From Acidobacteriaceae bacterium (lineage in GTDB: Bacteria > Acidobacteriota > Terriglobia > Bryobacterales > Bryobacteraceae), in NCBI GenBank assembly GCA_019240475.1, contig JAFAYI010000016.1, forward strand, positions 62,001 to 126,000: DNA of 64,000 nucleotides, given 5' to 3'. Below the pieces are notes generated by a model, which saw nothing but the letters and a program-made list of their open reading frames with translations, ran no database searches and was not told the origin of the DNA. Made by a program: the position numbers and the translations under genes. Of the stretch, positions 27,070-36,350 are shown in pieces. The number at the start of each line of letters is the position of its first letter. The stretch's first letter is position 1.

Positions 27070-28086
27070 CTATCTTCTAAAGAGTGAAACTTCAATCCGC
27101 AACCCGCCGATATACTTATCCGCTGCCCCGTAGTAGCCAGTCAGATCCAATTTGCCGCGCGTGGCCGCGTTCTTCACAACAGCGCCTTCCAGAAATATGA
27201 CATTCGGAACATTTCCCGTCTTTTCCCAATCGAACGTGGGCAGCGCGAACGGCCGTTCTGACCTGGCAATGACTTTCCGCGGATCTTGCCGATCGAACAA
27301 CACCCACCCTGGCCCGTACACCAGATGCTCGTCGGCTCCGTTGTACAGCAACAGGATGCCGGCCTCCGTGACAAACGGCGGAGGTCCCGGCTCCATCACG
27401 CGCGAATCGAACGTTTCCGGCCGTCGCGGCAGCACCGGCTGATCCGTTGCATCGCTCCAACGCAGTAAGTCGTCTGATGACGCGAGCCCCATGTAGTCGC
27501 GCGGCTGGCCATCCGGATCTTTTCTGGTTCCCAAATAGTACATCCACCACTTATCGTTGATCTTCTCGGGAACAATTGCGCCCGATTTTGTCCACTGCGT
27601 ATTCCAGGAGCCATGATAAGCCGGCAAAATGACGCCCTTGCGTTCCCAATGAATCAGATCCGGCGATGTGGCCAGGCACAACTGAGCGGAATGCGTGTCG
27701 TAGCCTGTATAAGTCAGATAATAAGTGCCGCCGATTTGAACGACTCGGGGATCTTCAACTCCACCGCCTCTCTCATATTCCGCCTCGGGCGCAAGCACAG
27801 GGTCCGGCCGCACGTCGAAATGCAGCCCATCCGTACTTTCGGCATAGCCGATTCGCGAGGTATGCGCTTTGTCTTGTGCGCGAAACAACAGTATCGTCTT
27901 CGCACCGACCTGAACGGCCGCCGGATTGAAGAGGCCGAAGTCCGACCAACTTGCACTAGGCCGAAGCAGAGGCTCTTGCGAGATCCGCCGCGCTTCCACT
28001 TTGACAGGCTCGCTCCCGCCGACTGCAGATCCCACCACACCTAAGAAGACCACCAACGCTCGTCTGCCTGTGCCTCCGCGAAACAC
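27070..28086 (-). CDS. GH130-like glycoside phosphorylase/hydrolase, secreted
   Basis: A five-bladed beta-propeller enzyme resembling GH130, whose known members act on beta-mannosides. Motifs in order: FNPAAVQVG, IGYAESTDGLHF, GGVEDPRVVQIGGTYYLTYT with the catalytic Asp, TKSGAIVPEKINDKWWMYY, VMEPGPPPF, and NVIFLEGAVV. I chose the GTG at 28086 because it gives a signal-like start (RRALVVFLGVVGSAVGG). An ATG at 28167 would run into the divergent MFS gene. A TATAAT lies seven bases upstream of this start. A secreted GH130 is more likely a hydrolase than a phosphorylase, as periplasmic phosphate is scarce; this is inference. Confidence 0.75.
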   Translation of the reverse strand: MFRGGTGRRALVVFLGVVGSAVGGSEPVKVEARRISQEPLLRPSASWSDFGLFNPAAVQVGAKTILLFRAQDKAHTSRIGYAESTDGLHFDVRPDPVLAPEAEYERGGGVEDPRVVQIGGTYYLTYTGYDTHSAQLCLATSPDLIHWERKGVILPAYHGSWNTQWTKSGAIVPEKINDKWWMYYLGTRKDPDGQPRDYMGLASSDDLLRWSDATDQPVLPRRPETFDSRVMEPGPPPFVTEAGILLLYNGADEHLVYGPGWVLFDRQDPRKVIARSERPFALPTFDWEKTGNVPNVIFLEGAVVKNAATRGKLDLTGYYGAADKYIGGLRIEVSLFRR

Positions 28087-28152
28087 CCGCCGATTATATA
28101 CGATAGGCGACAGACATTCGCGACCGGACGGCCGTCCCGGTAAAATCGGATT

Positions 28153-29433
28153 GTGACTCCGCCTCAATTGAGCGCCGTCGAGGCGAAGCCCACCAGCCGA
28201 TTCGCGTCGCCGCTTCTGCCGATCTTCCTGATCGTCCTGGTGGACATCCTCGGCTTTACCATCATTCTGCCTTTGCTGCCCTTCTACTCCGAACGGCTGG
28301 GCGCCTCTCCAACCGAAGTCGGTGCATTGGTCTCAATCTACGCAGTGTGTCAACTAATCGCCGGGCCGATTTTGGGCCAGCTATCCGATCGCATGGGCCG
28401 CCGCCCTCTACTGCTGGTAAGCCAGGCCGGCACGCTCGGCGGTTTCTTGCTACTGGCCTTCTCGACTCACCTCTGGATGGTGTTCGTTGCGCGCGCTCTC
28501 GATGGGGCTACTGCCGGAAACATCACCATCGCACAGGCCTACATCAGCGATGTCACCAAACCGGAGCAGCGCGCCAAGTCCTTCGCGCTTATTGGCATCG
28601 CATTCGGATTCGGTTTCCTGGTGGGGCCCGCAATCTCTGGCTTCCTGGCGAATTACGGCTACCAGGCGCCTATATTCGCCGCCGCCGTTTTGTCCTTCAC
28701 TTCCATTCTGTTCACGTCTTTGCTGCTGCCCCGCCGCGAAGTCATACATGAGCACAATGAAGCCGCTCGCGAATCCGGCGTCCCCGAGCGACGCCTCTCG
28801 CTGATCTCCTGGGGACAGTATGCCCGCTTTTTCCGCGATCCGGAACTTGCGCGCCTTCTCGCACAATGGTTGCTGTTCGCATTCTCCTTCGCGACCTTTG
28901 TTTCCGGATTCGCCCTTTTCGCGGAGCGCCGTTACACCTGGAACGGGCATCCCTTGGGTGTGCGTGAAGTCGGCTATGTGTTCGCCTTCAACGGCGCGCT
29001 AGGCATAGTCATGCAGGGTGGAGTCGTCGGAAGACTCGTGAAGTGGTTGGGCGAGCGCCAGGTTGTGCACATCGGCTTTTTGACCTCGATGGTCGGCTAT
29101 GCCGCTATCGGGGTCACGCAGACAATCGGTCAGTTGCTCTGGGTCTGCGCCCTTTCCTCAGCCGGCGGCGCAGGACTTCGCCCGGCGCTCACCAGCCTCA
29201 TCACCCAGAAAGCCGGCCGCCGGGAACAAGGCGTGATCATCGGCCTGACGCAGTCGCTTACGTCCATCGCCCAGATCAGCGCGCCCATCTTCGCCGGCCT
29301 GCTCATTAACGCGGCCGACAAATTTCACGATGGCCGTTTCCTGACGATCTGGGCGCTTTGGGCCGGCGTTCTCGCCGGCGCCGCTCTGCTGTTTGATCCT
29401 CGCAAACACGGGCCCACCGCTGCCGCACTTTGA
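28153..29433 (+). CDS. MFS transporter, TetA-like
   Basis: A 426-residue, 12-segment major-facilitator protein starting at a GTG. The first segment has the DHA1 signature FLIVLVDILGFTIILPLLPF. Motif A is GQLSDRMGRRPLLL and a second half-motif is GRLVKWLGERQVVHIG. It resembles drug/H+ antiporters of the TetA branch; the substrate is unknown. A PAP2 gene overlaps its stop by four bases (TTGA). The start is divergent from the GH130-like gene. Confidence 0.88.
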   Translation: MTPPQLSAVEAKPTSRFASPLLPIFLIVLVDILGFTIILPLLPFYSERLGASPTEVGALVSIYAVCQLIAGPILGQLSDRMGRRPLLLVSQAGTLGGFLLLAFSTHLWMVFVARALDGATAGNITIAQAYISDVTKPEQRAKSFALIGIAFGFGFLVGPAISGFLANYGYQAPIFAAAVLSFTSILFTSLLLPRREVIHEHNEAARESGVPERRLSLISWGQYARFFRDPELARLLAQWLLFAFSFATFVSGFALFAERRYTWNGHPLGVREVGYVFAFNGALGIVMQGGVVGRLVKWLGERQVVHIGFLTSMVGYAAIGVTQTIGQLLWVCALSSAGGAGLRPALTSLITQKAGRREQGVIIGLTQSLTSIAQISAPIFAGLLINAADKFHDGRFLTIWALWAGVLAGAALLFDPRKHGPTAAAL

Positions 29434-30314
29434 CTCCCCACGCATCGTCCGCGCTCCGACCGTCCGAGCGGCTACTGCTCTGGTATTTCATTTATGCGGC
29501 GGTGCTCCCCGGCGTCTGGAAGGAATCGCCGAGTCCGGCCCGCGGTGCATTCTCGGTCCTTGCCGCCGTAGGGGTTCTATTGTTCCTCGTAGCGCGCGCC
29601 GAAGCCTATCGCCCCGCCATCATCTCTCGCGTTCGGGACTTCCTGCCCCTCGGACTCACGCTGGCAGCTTTCGAAGAGATGACGCTGTTTGCCCCGCGCA
29701 CATTCGCGGGCCGGCTCGAAGGAGGCTGGATCCGCTGGGACCACATATTGCTCCACGATTGGCATCTGCGCGCGGCCATCGAAAGCGCCGGATGGTTAGT
29801 CCCGCTTTATCTCGAATTCTGCTACTTGCTTGTATACGGGCTCGGAACTTACTGCGTCTTGTTACTCTATTTCAAGCACAAGCGCAGTCAAATCGACCAC
29901 TTCTTTCTGGTCTGCCTAACTGGCACACTGCTCGCTTACGCGCTCTTTCCCTGGTTTCCTTCGCAGCCGCCTCGCGAATTGTTCCCCACGCTTGACAGCC
30001 CCGAAGTAAGCACCTGGGCACGGCACTTGAATCTCTGGATACTGCGGAGAGGGACCATCCATGTCGCAGTCTTTCCCAGCGCTCATGTCTCCTCGGCATT
30101 CGCCGCCGCATGGGCCATGTTCCTGCTGCTACCCGAGCAAAAGCGCTTCGGCTGGGGATTGCTTTTCTACGCCATCAGCGTCTCCGCCGCTACCGTGTAC
30201 GGGCGTTATCACTACACCACGGACGTGTTAGCTGGATTTGCTGTGAGCCTCGCGGCCGCGACTGTAGCTCTTGGGCTGCGCCGGTCTCAAGGCTCTGACC
30301 GAGCTGCGCCGTAG
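29430..30314 (+). CDS. PAP2-superfamily membrane phosphatase/phosphotransferase
   Basis: A 294-residue protein with about six membrane segments, starting at a TTG that overlaps the MFS stop. It carries PAP2 motifs: the Ser-His region VFPSAHVSSAFAAAW and the third motif GRYHYTTDVLAG with its catalytic His. The first motif, normally KxxxxxxRP, is not clear and may be represented by QPPRELF. The layout matches the inositolphosphotransferase-like (PAP2_3) branch, acting on lipid-linked phosphates. It overlaps the convergent M14 gene by 28 bases. Confidence 0.8.
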   Translation: MTPHASSALRPSERLLLWYFIYAAVLPGVWKESPSPARGAFSVLAAVGVLLFLVARAEAYRPAIISRVRDFLPLGLTLAAFEEMTLFAPRTFAGRLEGGWIRWDHILLHDWHLRAAIESAGWLVPLYLEFCYLLVYGLGTYCVLLLYFKHKRSQIDHFFLVCLTGTLLAYALFPWFPSQPPRELFPTLDSPEVSTWARHLNLWILRRGTIHVAVFPSAHVSSAFAAAWAMFLLLPEQKRFGWGLLFYAISVSAATVYGRYHYTTDVLAGFAVSLAAATVALGLRRSQGSDRAAP

Positions 30315-33085
30315 TCGATGGCATTAAATAGGAATTTGAAGGTTGCGTGCGGCTGGCCGCGGAAGGCAATCTCCGGCCCGAGAAGAAATATTTTGCCCGC
30401 GCCGAGCGGCGACTCCGCGATAGCGACGCCGCCTTCCAAATACTGCTGACCCCAGGCCCAACCGCTGTGGAGAGTCGATCCCGTAGCAAACCAAGCTACC
30501 GGCGCAGCGCCTTTCAGTGTCGCCTCGGGCTTCAATCGAAACACCGGGCTCCGGTCGAAGAAGAGATCGACTTGCGCCGGCACTCCGTATGCCAGCGGGT
30601 TCGTGTTATCTACCGTCGCCGTCAGAAGCGAACCGGGAATGTAGAATTTTTCGGCGGGCAGCGGCCGCTCCGTTCCATTCGCTACGCGCTCGACCAGCGC
30701 GTTGGTCAAGGGCAAGCCGAGCTCGCCATAGAGCCCGGTGGACGAGCCGATGGCGACCACCGCTCCTCCGCCTTGGACGAATTTTCGAATTTGCGGAATC
30801 GTTTTCTCTGGCGTGATCAGCCCCAACCACGCGCGGTATTCCGGAGGAATCTCCTCAGGCTTGGGCTGCCGCGGCCGATATTCGTCGTTTCCGGCGCCAG
30901 GCGAGCGCAGGGCGCCGTCGGTGAACACCAGCACATCGTAGTTCTTCGCCAAGTCTCCCTTGTCCAGTTCCTGCGGGTACACGACCATGAAAGAAAATTC
31001 AAACTGCTCCAGCAACCATCGTGTCCAACCGGAAGTCATCAAGCCCCCATACTGGTCATACAACCCAATCCGCGCCGGCTTCAGCTTCAAAGCGCTTCCG
31101 ACGGGACGATGCGCGACGGCATACGCGGTGATGCCAAGCTCGCGCACTGCTTGTTCGACTATTCGCCGCACCCCCGGCGACTCTGGAATCCAGATCGTTC
31201 CCGGGCTCGATTCGCCCGCGCCTGTCGCCTCCGCATTCTTCAACCAATACACCTCGCGGTTCTCTTTCAAGAGGCGGTTTACCAGGATAAAAGAGTTATT
31301 AACCCGATGGCTCACCAGATAGCCTTCCCCTCGTGCGGGCCCCTTGATAACGCGGCCCGGAGGTGGCGCGAGCAAGCCCTCCACACGCTCGAATGGTCCA
31401 TCGAAAGCTTCCAGGACGCGATCGAACTGAACGCCCATTTGAAAGGCCAGCGTGTATCCAGTTACATCGTAGGGCGGAGTCGGCGGGCCGCCCGGATAAC
31501 GGAAATCGTTTGGATGATCCTGCGGCTCGAACATATCCAGAATGTGCGGACGGAATGCTTGCGCCGCTTTCACCACGTAAGAGCCGGCGGGATAGCTCTT
31601 GCCGTGGACGTCGAACGGAGCCGTCGCGCGATCCACCTCGATTCCGTTCTTTAGCAATGCGTTCAAGAATGCGATCGCGGTAGGCAGATCAGCTTGTGCG
31701 GCCGTGATGATATAGCCGCGGGGGTCGCGTGCGGCCGGATCGTGAAGAACAGTCTCATATAGCTTGCTCGGCGGCGTATGCCCCCGCTCCGGCTCCGCCT
31801 CGCTCTTCTCTTTTGGCGAATCTCTTGCCGCGGCGTTTCTAGCTGCTTCGGCCGCGCTCTCCAACGCTTGAATTCGCTTGGGCGTGATGGTCCAGGAATC
31901 CCGGCTGCCGCGCTCGATCGAGTTCCTGCCCATGCGATACGCATTGTAGAGAAGCGTTTCCCGATATCGGGAAGCAAAATCCAGTACCGCCCGATTCGCC
32001 GTCAAGGAGTATTCGATCGATTGACGCAGATGCCATTTCTGCGGCGCGATAGGAAACGGCAGATCTCCTCGCGGCAGTTGCATCGAGGGAACAAGGTTGA
32101 TGTTCACCGGCGTAGGGCTGCCGATAATTTCGGTCAATAACCCGACCATGTTATGAAAGTAAGTCGTTGTGCGTAGTCCGCCGTTGTACCAGGTTGAGTA
32201 ACTTGCCGTGCTGCGCATGGCTGCGCCTGGCTTATTTTCGGCTTCCATGCGGCTGTGCATTGCCGCTGCAACCTGGTCCAGCTCCATCATAATTAGCGGA
32301 TCGAAATTATAGTTGAAGGGATCTCGAAATGGCGGCATGAAAATGACTGCGCCTGCGGGTCCGGTTTGATGGTGGTTGTAAACGATCTGAGGAAACCATT
32401 CCCGGTAGAGTACGCGATTTATGTTGGTGGATTCCGGCATATTGCACATGAAGAAGTCCCGGTTGTTATCATGCCCGACGTATTTCTGCCAGAGCCGCGG
32501 AATGTAGTCAAGCGACCGCTTGCTTGGATCGGGATTGCGCATGTACCAGTTGGCTACCAACTCCTGCCCGTCAGGATTGTCCTGCACAAACAACATGATC
32601 GTGTCGTTTAGAAACCGCACGGTTTCCGGATCGCTGCGGCTCACCATCTGATAGAGCATTTCAGTCAGGGCCTGCGCGCATTCCACTTCGCTGGCATGCA
32701 GACCGCCGTCAATCCAGACCACCGCTTTACCCTCGCGCGCCAGCGCACGTGCGTTTTCCTCGGAGATTTGCTCCGCGACCGCGAGCTTGCGTGAGATCTC
32801 CTTATACCGAGGGAGCAGCTTGATATTCTCCGGAGACGTCACGATGGCCATGTATTGCGTTCGGCCTTCCGCAGTTTGGCCAATGTCCACCAGTTTCATA
32901 CGATCCGATTCGCCGGCCAGCTTCTTCCAGTAATCGATCAACTGTGTGTAGTTGGTGAGCTGGTAATCGTTCCCCAGATCAAAGCCGAACTGCTGTTTAG
33001 GCGTGGTCACCGCCGCCGCGGCCTGGCCAAATGCCGCCAGTACCGCGCAACAAGTCAGCAATACAAAAGGTCGGGTTCGTCTCAT
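30287..33085 (-). CDS. M14-family zinc carboxypeptidase-like protein, secreted
   Basis: About 932 residues from the ATG at 33085, with a signal peptide (RPFVLLTCCAVLAAFGQAAA). The N-terminal M14 domain has the zinc ligands His130 and Glu133 in DGGLHASEVE and a downstream His in YNHHQTGPAG. DNNRDFFMCN follows the substrate-binding pattern NNRD. The long C-terminal half contains a glutamine-amidotransferase-like fold (FVQGGGAVVAIGSSTGLYGE, DVLVFTDGA) common in large secreted acidobacterial M14 proteins. It probably trims peptides or amidated compounds outside the cell. A start at 33232 would remove the signal peptide from the N-terminus and is disfavoured. Confidence 0.87.
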   Translation of the reverse strand: MRRTRPFVLLTCCAVLAAFGQAAAAVTTPKQQFGFDLGNDYQLTNYTQLIDYWKKLAGESDRMKLVDIGQTAEGRTQYMAIVTSPENIKLLPRYKEISRKLAVAEQISEENARALAREGKAVVWIDGGLHASEVECAQALTEMLYQMVSRSDPETVRFLNDTIMLFVQDNPDGQELVANWYMRNPDPSKRSLDYIPRLWQKYVGHDNNRDFFMCNMPESTNINRVLYREWFPQIVYNHHQTGPAGAVIFMPPFRDPFNYNFDPLIMMELDQVAAAMHSRMEAENKPGAAMRSTASYSTWYNGGLRTTTYFHNMVGLLTEIIGSPTPVNINLVPSMQLPRGDLPFPIAPQKWHLRQSIEYSLTANRAVLDFASRYRETLLYNAYRMGRNSIERGSRDSWTITPKRIQALESAAEAARNAAARDSPKEKSEAEPERGHTPPSKLYETVLHDPAARDPRGYIITAAQADLPTAIAFLNALLKNGIEVDRATAPFDVHGKSYPAGSYVVKAAQAFRPHILDMFEPQDHPNDFRYPGGPPTPPYDVTGYTLAFQMGVQFDRVLEAFDGPFERVEGLLAPPPGRVIKGPARGEGYLVSHRVNNSFILVNRLLKENREVYWLKNAEATGAGESSPGTIWIPESPGVRRIVEQAVRELGITAYAVAHRPVGSALKLKPARIGLYDQYGGLMTSGWTRWLLEQFEFSFMVVYPQELDKGDLAKNYDVLVFTDGALRSPGAGNDEYRPRQPKPEEIPPEYRAWLGLITPEKTIPQIRKFVQGGGAVVAIGSSTGLYGELGLPLTNALVERVANGTERPLPAEKFYIPGSLLTATVDNTNPLAYGVPAQVDLFFDRSPVFRLKPEATLKGAAPVAWFATGSTLHSGWAWGQQYLEGGVAIAESPLGAGKIFLLGPEIAFRGQPHATFKFLFNAIDYGAARSEP

Positions 33086-33257
33086 CGGATGAGAGCAGTT
33101 TACATCGCGGCATTGATGTCGTACCCGTCCCGAAGTTGCATAACTCCCTTTATCGGCGACGTTCACTTCCGTCAAGCCGGTACCGCAGCCGCGGGCCGCA
33201 GAACTTAAGTTTGCCGAGGCGACCTTGCCCAAATAGAATACGATCTTTCGGAACCCT

Positions 33258-34088
33258 CTACTCGACCGGTGAAGACTTGCGCCAAGTGAAATGGCGGCCC
33301 AAGATTCCTTTGACGATCAAGTGGTCCGTGGAACCGGTTACTCCAATGCCCACTCCGAAATTGATCTCCCATTTCGGTGAGACATTCAGGTCGGTCACAG
33401 CGAAGAACTGCTGTTGCTGCTGGTGAAACGAGTCGAACTGGGCAAACGCCCCATAATCGGCGTAATACTCGATTCCGCCGCTCACCTGCTTGGTGACGTC
33501 GTAGCTGACCTTTGCTGCTGGCGCGAAAGCCAGACCCTGGCCCACATCAGGCCCGTGCCAAGTGCGTTCCAGCGCTGGATTGAATGCGAAGTACCATCTG
33601 TCGATCGCCTTATCAATAATGGGCCGAATCTCCCACGTCCACGTGTCGAGCGAATACACGGCGCGTTGATATCCGATCTCGGTCGATAAACTCACGCCGA
33701 CCGGCCAATGCCACGACGTAGGCGCCCGCACGCGCGGACGAATATGGTCGCCGACCCACTGGACCCCGTGGGCCGCCTGCTCGCTCGTGAAGACATAGAA
33801 GCCGATTTCGAACCAGTCGTTAATGCCCTGAGTAATCTCGAGCGTTTCATGCTCCTGGTGGTAAGTCGGGAAGACGCCCTGTATCTCGTTCCGCTGGCCG
33901 AGAGCCGTGAAGTTCGAATGCAGCTCTATCATCGTGCTGCCGGGCGGAACTGTATCGGCCCCGTACACTTGAATCTCATAGTTTCCCTGCGCCCGAACGG
34001 GTAGCGAACACAAGAAAGCCGCGAGCCCGATCACCATCCAGAGCCGCGGGGGCAGGCGCATTCCTCCGCGATGCATGCCGGTACTCAC
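33258..34088 (-). CDS. Outer-membrane porin-like protein
   Basis: 276 residues with a signal peptide (LWMVIGLAAFLCSLPVRAQG). The rest is rich in alternating aromatic/polar beta strands, for example TWEIRPIIDKAIDRWYFAF and GGIEYYADYGAFAQF, and ends with a strand-like segment. It resembles the MetA-pathway/phenol-degradation transporter-like outer-membrane proteins, but I cannot assign a substrate. It begins four bases after the multicopper oxidase, so the pair is probably an operon. The final residue is Glu, not the aromatic residue usual for classic porins. Confidence 0.65.
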   Translation of the reverse strand: MSTGMHRGGMRLPPRLWMVIGLAAFLCSLPVRAQGNYEIQVYGADTVPPGSTMIELHSNFTALGQRNEIQGVFPTYHQEHETLEITQGINDWFEIGFYVFTSEQAAHGVQWVGDHIRPRVRAPTSWHWPVGVSLSTEIGYQRAVYSLDTWTWEIRPIIDKAIDRWYFAFNPALERTWHGPDVGQGLAFAPAAKVSYDVTKQVSGGIEYYADYGAFAQFDSFHQQQQQFFAVTDLNVSPKWEINFGVGIGVTGSTDHLIVKGILGRHFTWRKSSPVE

Positions 34089-34092
34089 GCCT

Positions 34093-35427
34093 TTAGACGT
34101 TACGGAACAACATCATGAAGCCCGCGTCCATGTGGTCCTGCTGATGGCAGTGGAACAGGGTGAGACCGGCCTGACTTGCAGTGAATTCCACATCAACCTG
34201 CGTATTTGAGTTCACCAGGACCGTGTCCTTAAAGACGCCCCGCGTGCTGCGCCCAGCAATCCGCCGCAGTTCGAAAACGTGACGATGCAGGTGAACCGGA
34301 TGGTGATCTATGCTTTCGTTCCGGAACTGCAACCGGTAGCGCTGGCCTTGAATTATCTCTATCGTTTCGGTTCTTGGAAACGACTTGCCGTTGATTGTCC
34401 AGTGGTCCAAATCCCCATGCCCGTTAAACTTCGACTTAAAGACCAGGGGGACGGGCGTGGCGCTTTCGGCATCAGGCGCGCTGGGATTCCGGCTCTCGAA
34501 GCGTTGATAACTCCACAACAGAGCCTCGGGCTGATACCAACGAGGTGCTCCGCCCCATCCGGCGTACTCGATCACAATGCCCATGCCTGCAGCGCGAATG
34601 TGCTTGCGAACTTCCCCTAACACCCAGACACCCGGGTTGTTCAATAGCACGACCGCACTCACCCGCTCGGCGGGTGCGAGACTCAGCATTGGCACGCTGC
34701 AGGGAGCCGTTATTGGGTTTCCGTCGAGAGCGATTACCTCGAATTGGTGCCCAGCGAGTGCGATCCAGTGGCAATCCGTCGCGCTCGAATTCAACAAGTG
34801 TATTAGCAGGCGCTGTCCCTGTTTGACACGCAACGGCTCGCCAAAACCCAGGGTTCGACCATTGATGGTCGATACGTCGTAACTCGGATTCATGGAACCG
34901 TCGTCACTCATCAGCAATTGGCCTCGCCAATCGTGCAGGGCCAGAAAAGCTTCGGCATCATAGCGTCCCGGATTTTCGCGCGGTTCAATCCACAGGAATC
35001 CATGTTGCCCGCTGTATTGGCCCTTATTCAAGTCACGCCCTGCGAATGTGTGAGTGTGATACCAGCGAAATCCCGCGGGCTGCGGCGTAAACGTATAGCG
35101 CGCCTTCGCCTCTGGGGGAATTGCCGGAGTGCCTTCTTCCATCGCGCCATCCACGTCTGAGGGAAGAAACAAGCCATGCCAGTGCACTACTTCGGAATTA
35201 CCGGTTCGGTTCGTCACATGAATCGTGACCATCCGGCCCTCTTCGAAGCGAAGCAGCGGTCCCGGGATTTGGGAGTTATAAGCGACGGTCCGGATCACGC
35301 GCCTAGGGAAAACTTCTAGCGCATATGGTTCGATGGTGAGGCTGTAATCCGGGCGGCGCGTTTGGCATTCTGCTGGTAACACTCCCACGCCGGCCACGCC
35401 CGTTTGCAGAAACTCTCGACGCGTCAC
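34093..35427 (-). CDS. Multicopper oxidase, Tat-exported
   Basis: 444 residues from a GTG at 35427 with AGGA nine bases upstream. The N-terminus is VTRREFLQTGVAGVGV, a twin-arginine signal. All four copper motifs are present: VVHWHG (His82, His84), WYHTHTFAG (His124, His126), HPVHLHRHVFEL, and LFHCHQQDHMDAGFMMLF with the type-1 Cys/His and a Met ligand. It is a three-domain laccase-like oxidase of the CueO/SufI group acting in the periplasm. Copper detoxification or phenol oxidation cannot be decided. A TTG at 35451 is an alternative start. Confidence 0.92.
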   Translation of the reverse strand: MTRREFLQTGVAGVGVLPAECQTRRPDYSLTIEPYALEVFPRRVIRTVAYNSQIPGPLLRFEEGRMVTIHVTNRTGNSEVVHWHGLFLPSDVDGAMEEGTPAIPPEAKARYTFTPQPAGFRWYHTHTFAGRDLNKGQYSGQHGFLWIEPRENPGRYDAEAFLALHDWRGQLLMSDDGSMNPSYDVSTINGRTLGFGEPLRVKQGQRLLIHLLNSSATDCHWIALAGHQFEVIALDGNPITAPCSVPMLSLAPAERVSAVVLLNNPGVWVLGEVRKHIRAAGMGIVIEYAGWGGAPRWYQPEALLWSYQRFESRNPSAPDAESATPVPLVFKSKFNGHGDLDHWTINGKSFPRTETIEIIQGQRYRLQFRNESIDHHPVHLHRHVFELRRIAGRSTRGVFKDTVLVNSNTQVDVEFTASQAGLTLFHCHQQDHMDAGFMMLFRNV

Positions 35428-35492
35428 CAACCCCGATCCTAGCAAGAGCAACCGATCCGCCCGCTGCGCGGTTAAACGGCCGCTTGACCAGT

Positions 35493-36259
35493 ATGGACGC
35501 GCTGCGCGGCGCAGCCATGATTATCATGGCGCTCGATCATGTTCGTGACTTCTTCCATAACGCCGCGATGTCGTTCTCGCCAACCGACCTCGCCAAAGCC
35601 AACGCAATCCTCTTCTTGACCCGCTGGATCACTCAGTTCTGCCTTCCGGCCTTCTTGTTTACTGCGGGAGCGGGCGCCTTTTTCTGGTGGCGGCGAGGGG
35701 GACATACCAAAGGACAGCTTTCGACATTTCATTGGACCCGGGGACTCTGGTTATTGTGCTCGTTGCGTTCGCCGCTCTGCGCGCGCTCAATCGATACAGC
35801 GATCCTGCTCATTGGTCCATCCAGAAATCCGGCTTCTTTACCGTGCTCTCGTTCCTGAACTGCACGAAGTATCCCGCCTCGCTGGATTTTCTGCTGATGA
35901 CGCTAGGACCGGCGATGTTGGCGCTCGCGCATCTGGATCGTCATGCGCGGCGCCCCGACAATCCATTGGTCACCTTGGGCCGCATTCCCATGTTCTAGTT
36001 CGTCCTGCATTTCTACCTGATTCACCTTTTGGCAGTATTGTTGGCTACGCTTAAATACGGCACGGCGGCGCTGTCGTTTATGTTTCAACCCGAACCTTCC
36101 ATGGGAGCCGGGCGCCGGCTCTTTCCAGCCGATTTCGGCTACAGCCTATGGGTGACGTACGGAGTCTGGGTACTTGTAGTCCTTTCGCTGTATCCCCTTT
36201 GCCACGGGTATGCAAACTTCAAAGCAGAGCATCGCAATCGATGGTTGAGCTATTTGTGA
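35493..36259 (+). pseudogene. Decayed DUF1624/heparan-glucosaminide acetyltransferase-like membrane protein
   Basis: Fragments of one gene in order. 35493-35755 reads MDALRGAAMIIMALDHVRDF through FHWTRGLWLL, the usual N-terminus. Then the frame jumps and the product resumes as AFAALRALNRYSDPAHWSIQ, QKSGFFTVLSFLNCTKYPAS and on to LGRIPMF. From memory of the family, roughly 150 residues are missing at the jump. At 35996-35998 a TAG replaces the tyrosine expected in RIPMF-Y-FVLHFYLIH, and the same frame then continues to the normal C-terminus NRWLSYL at 36259. So there is an internal deletion, a frameshift and an in-frame stop. The live family consists of multi-pass membrane acyltransferase-like proteins. 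Confidence 0.8.
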
Positions 36260-36350
36260 GGCGCGCTCGGGGAAAAACTGTTTGGCATGTAGGGGCCGAC
36301 GCTCATCATCACGAAGGCGGCTGCCCCGACCCTGATGGTAGGGTACTGAA

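Noticed and set aside
30347..31654. 435-codon open frame on the plus strand
   Set aside because: Lies wholly inside the M14 peptidase gene in antisense, is Arg/Ser-rich and has no recognisable motif.
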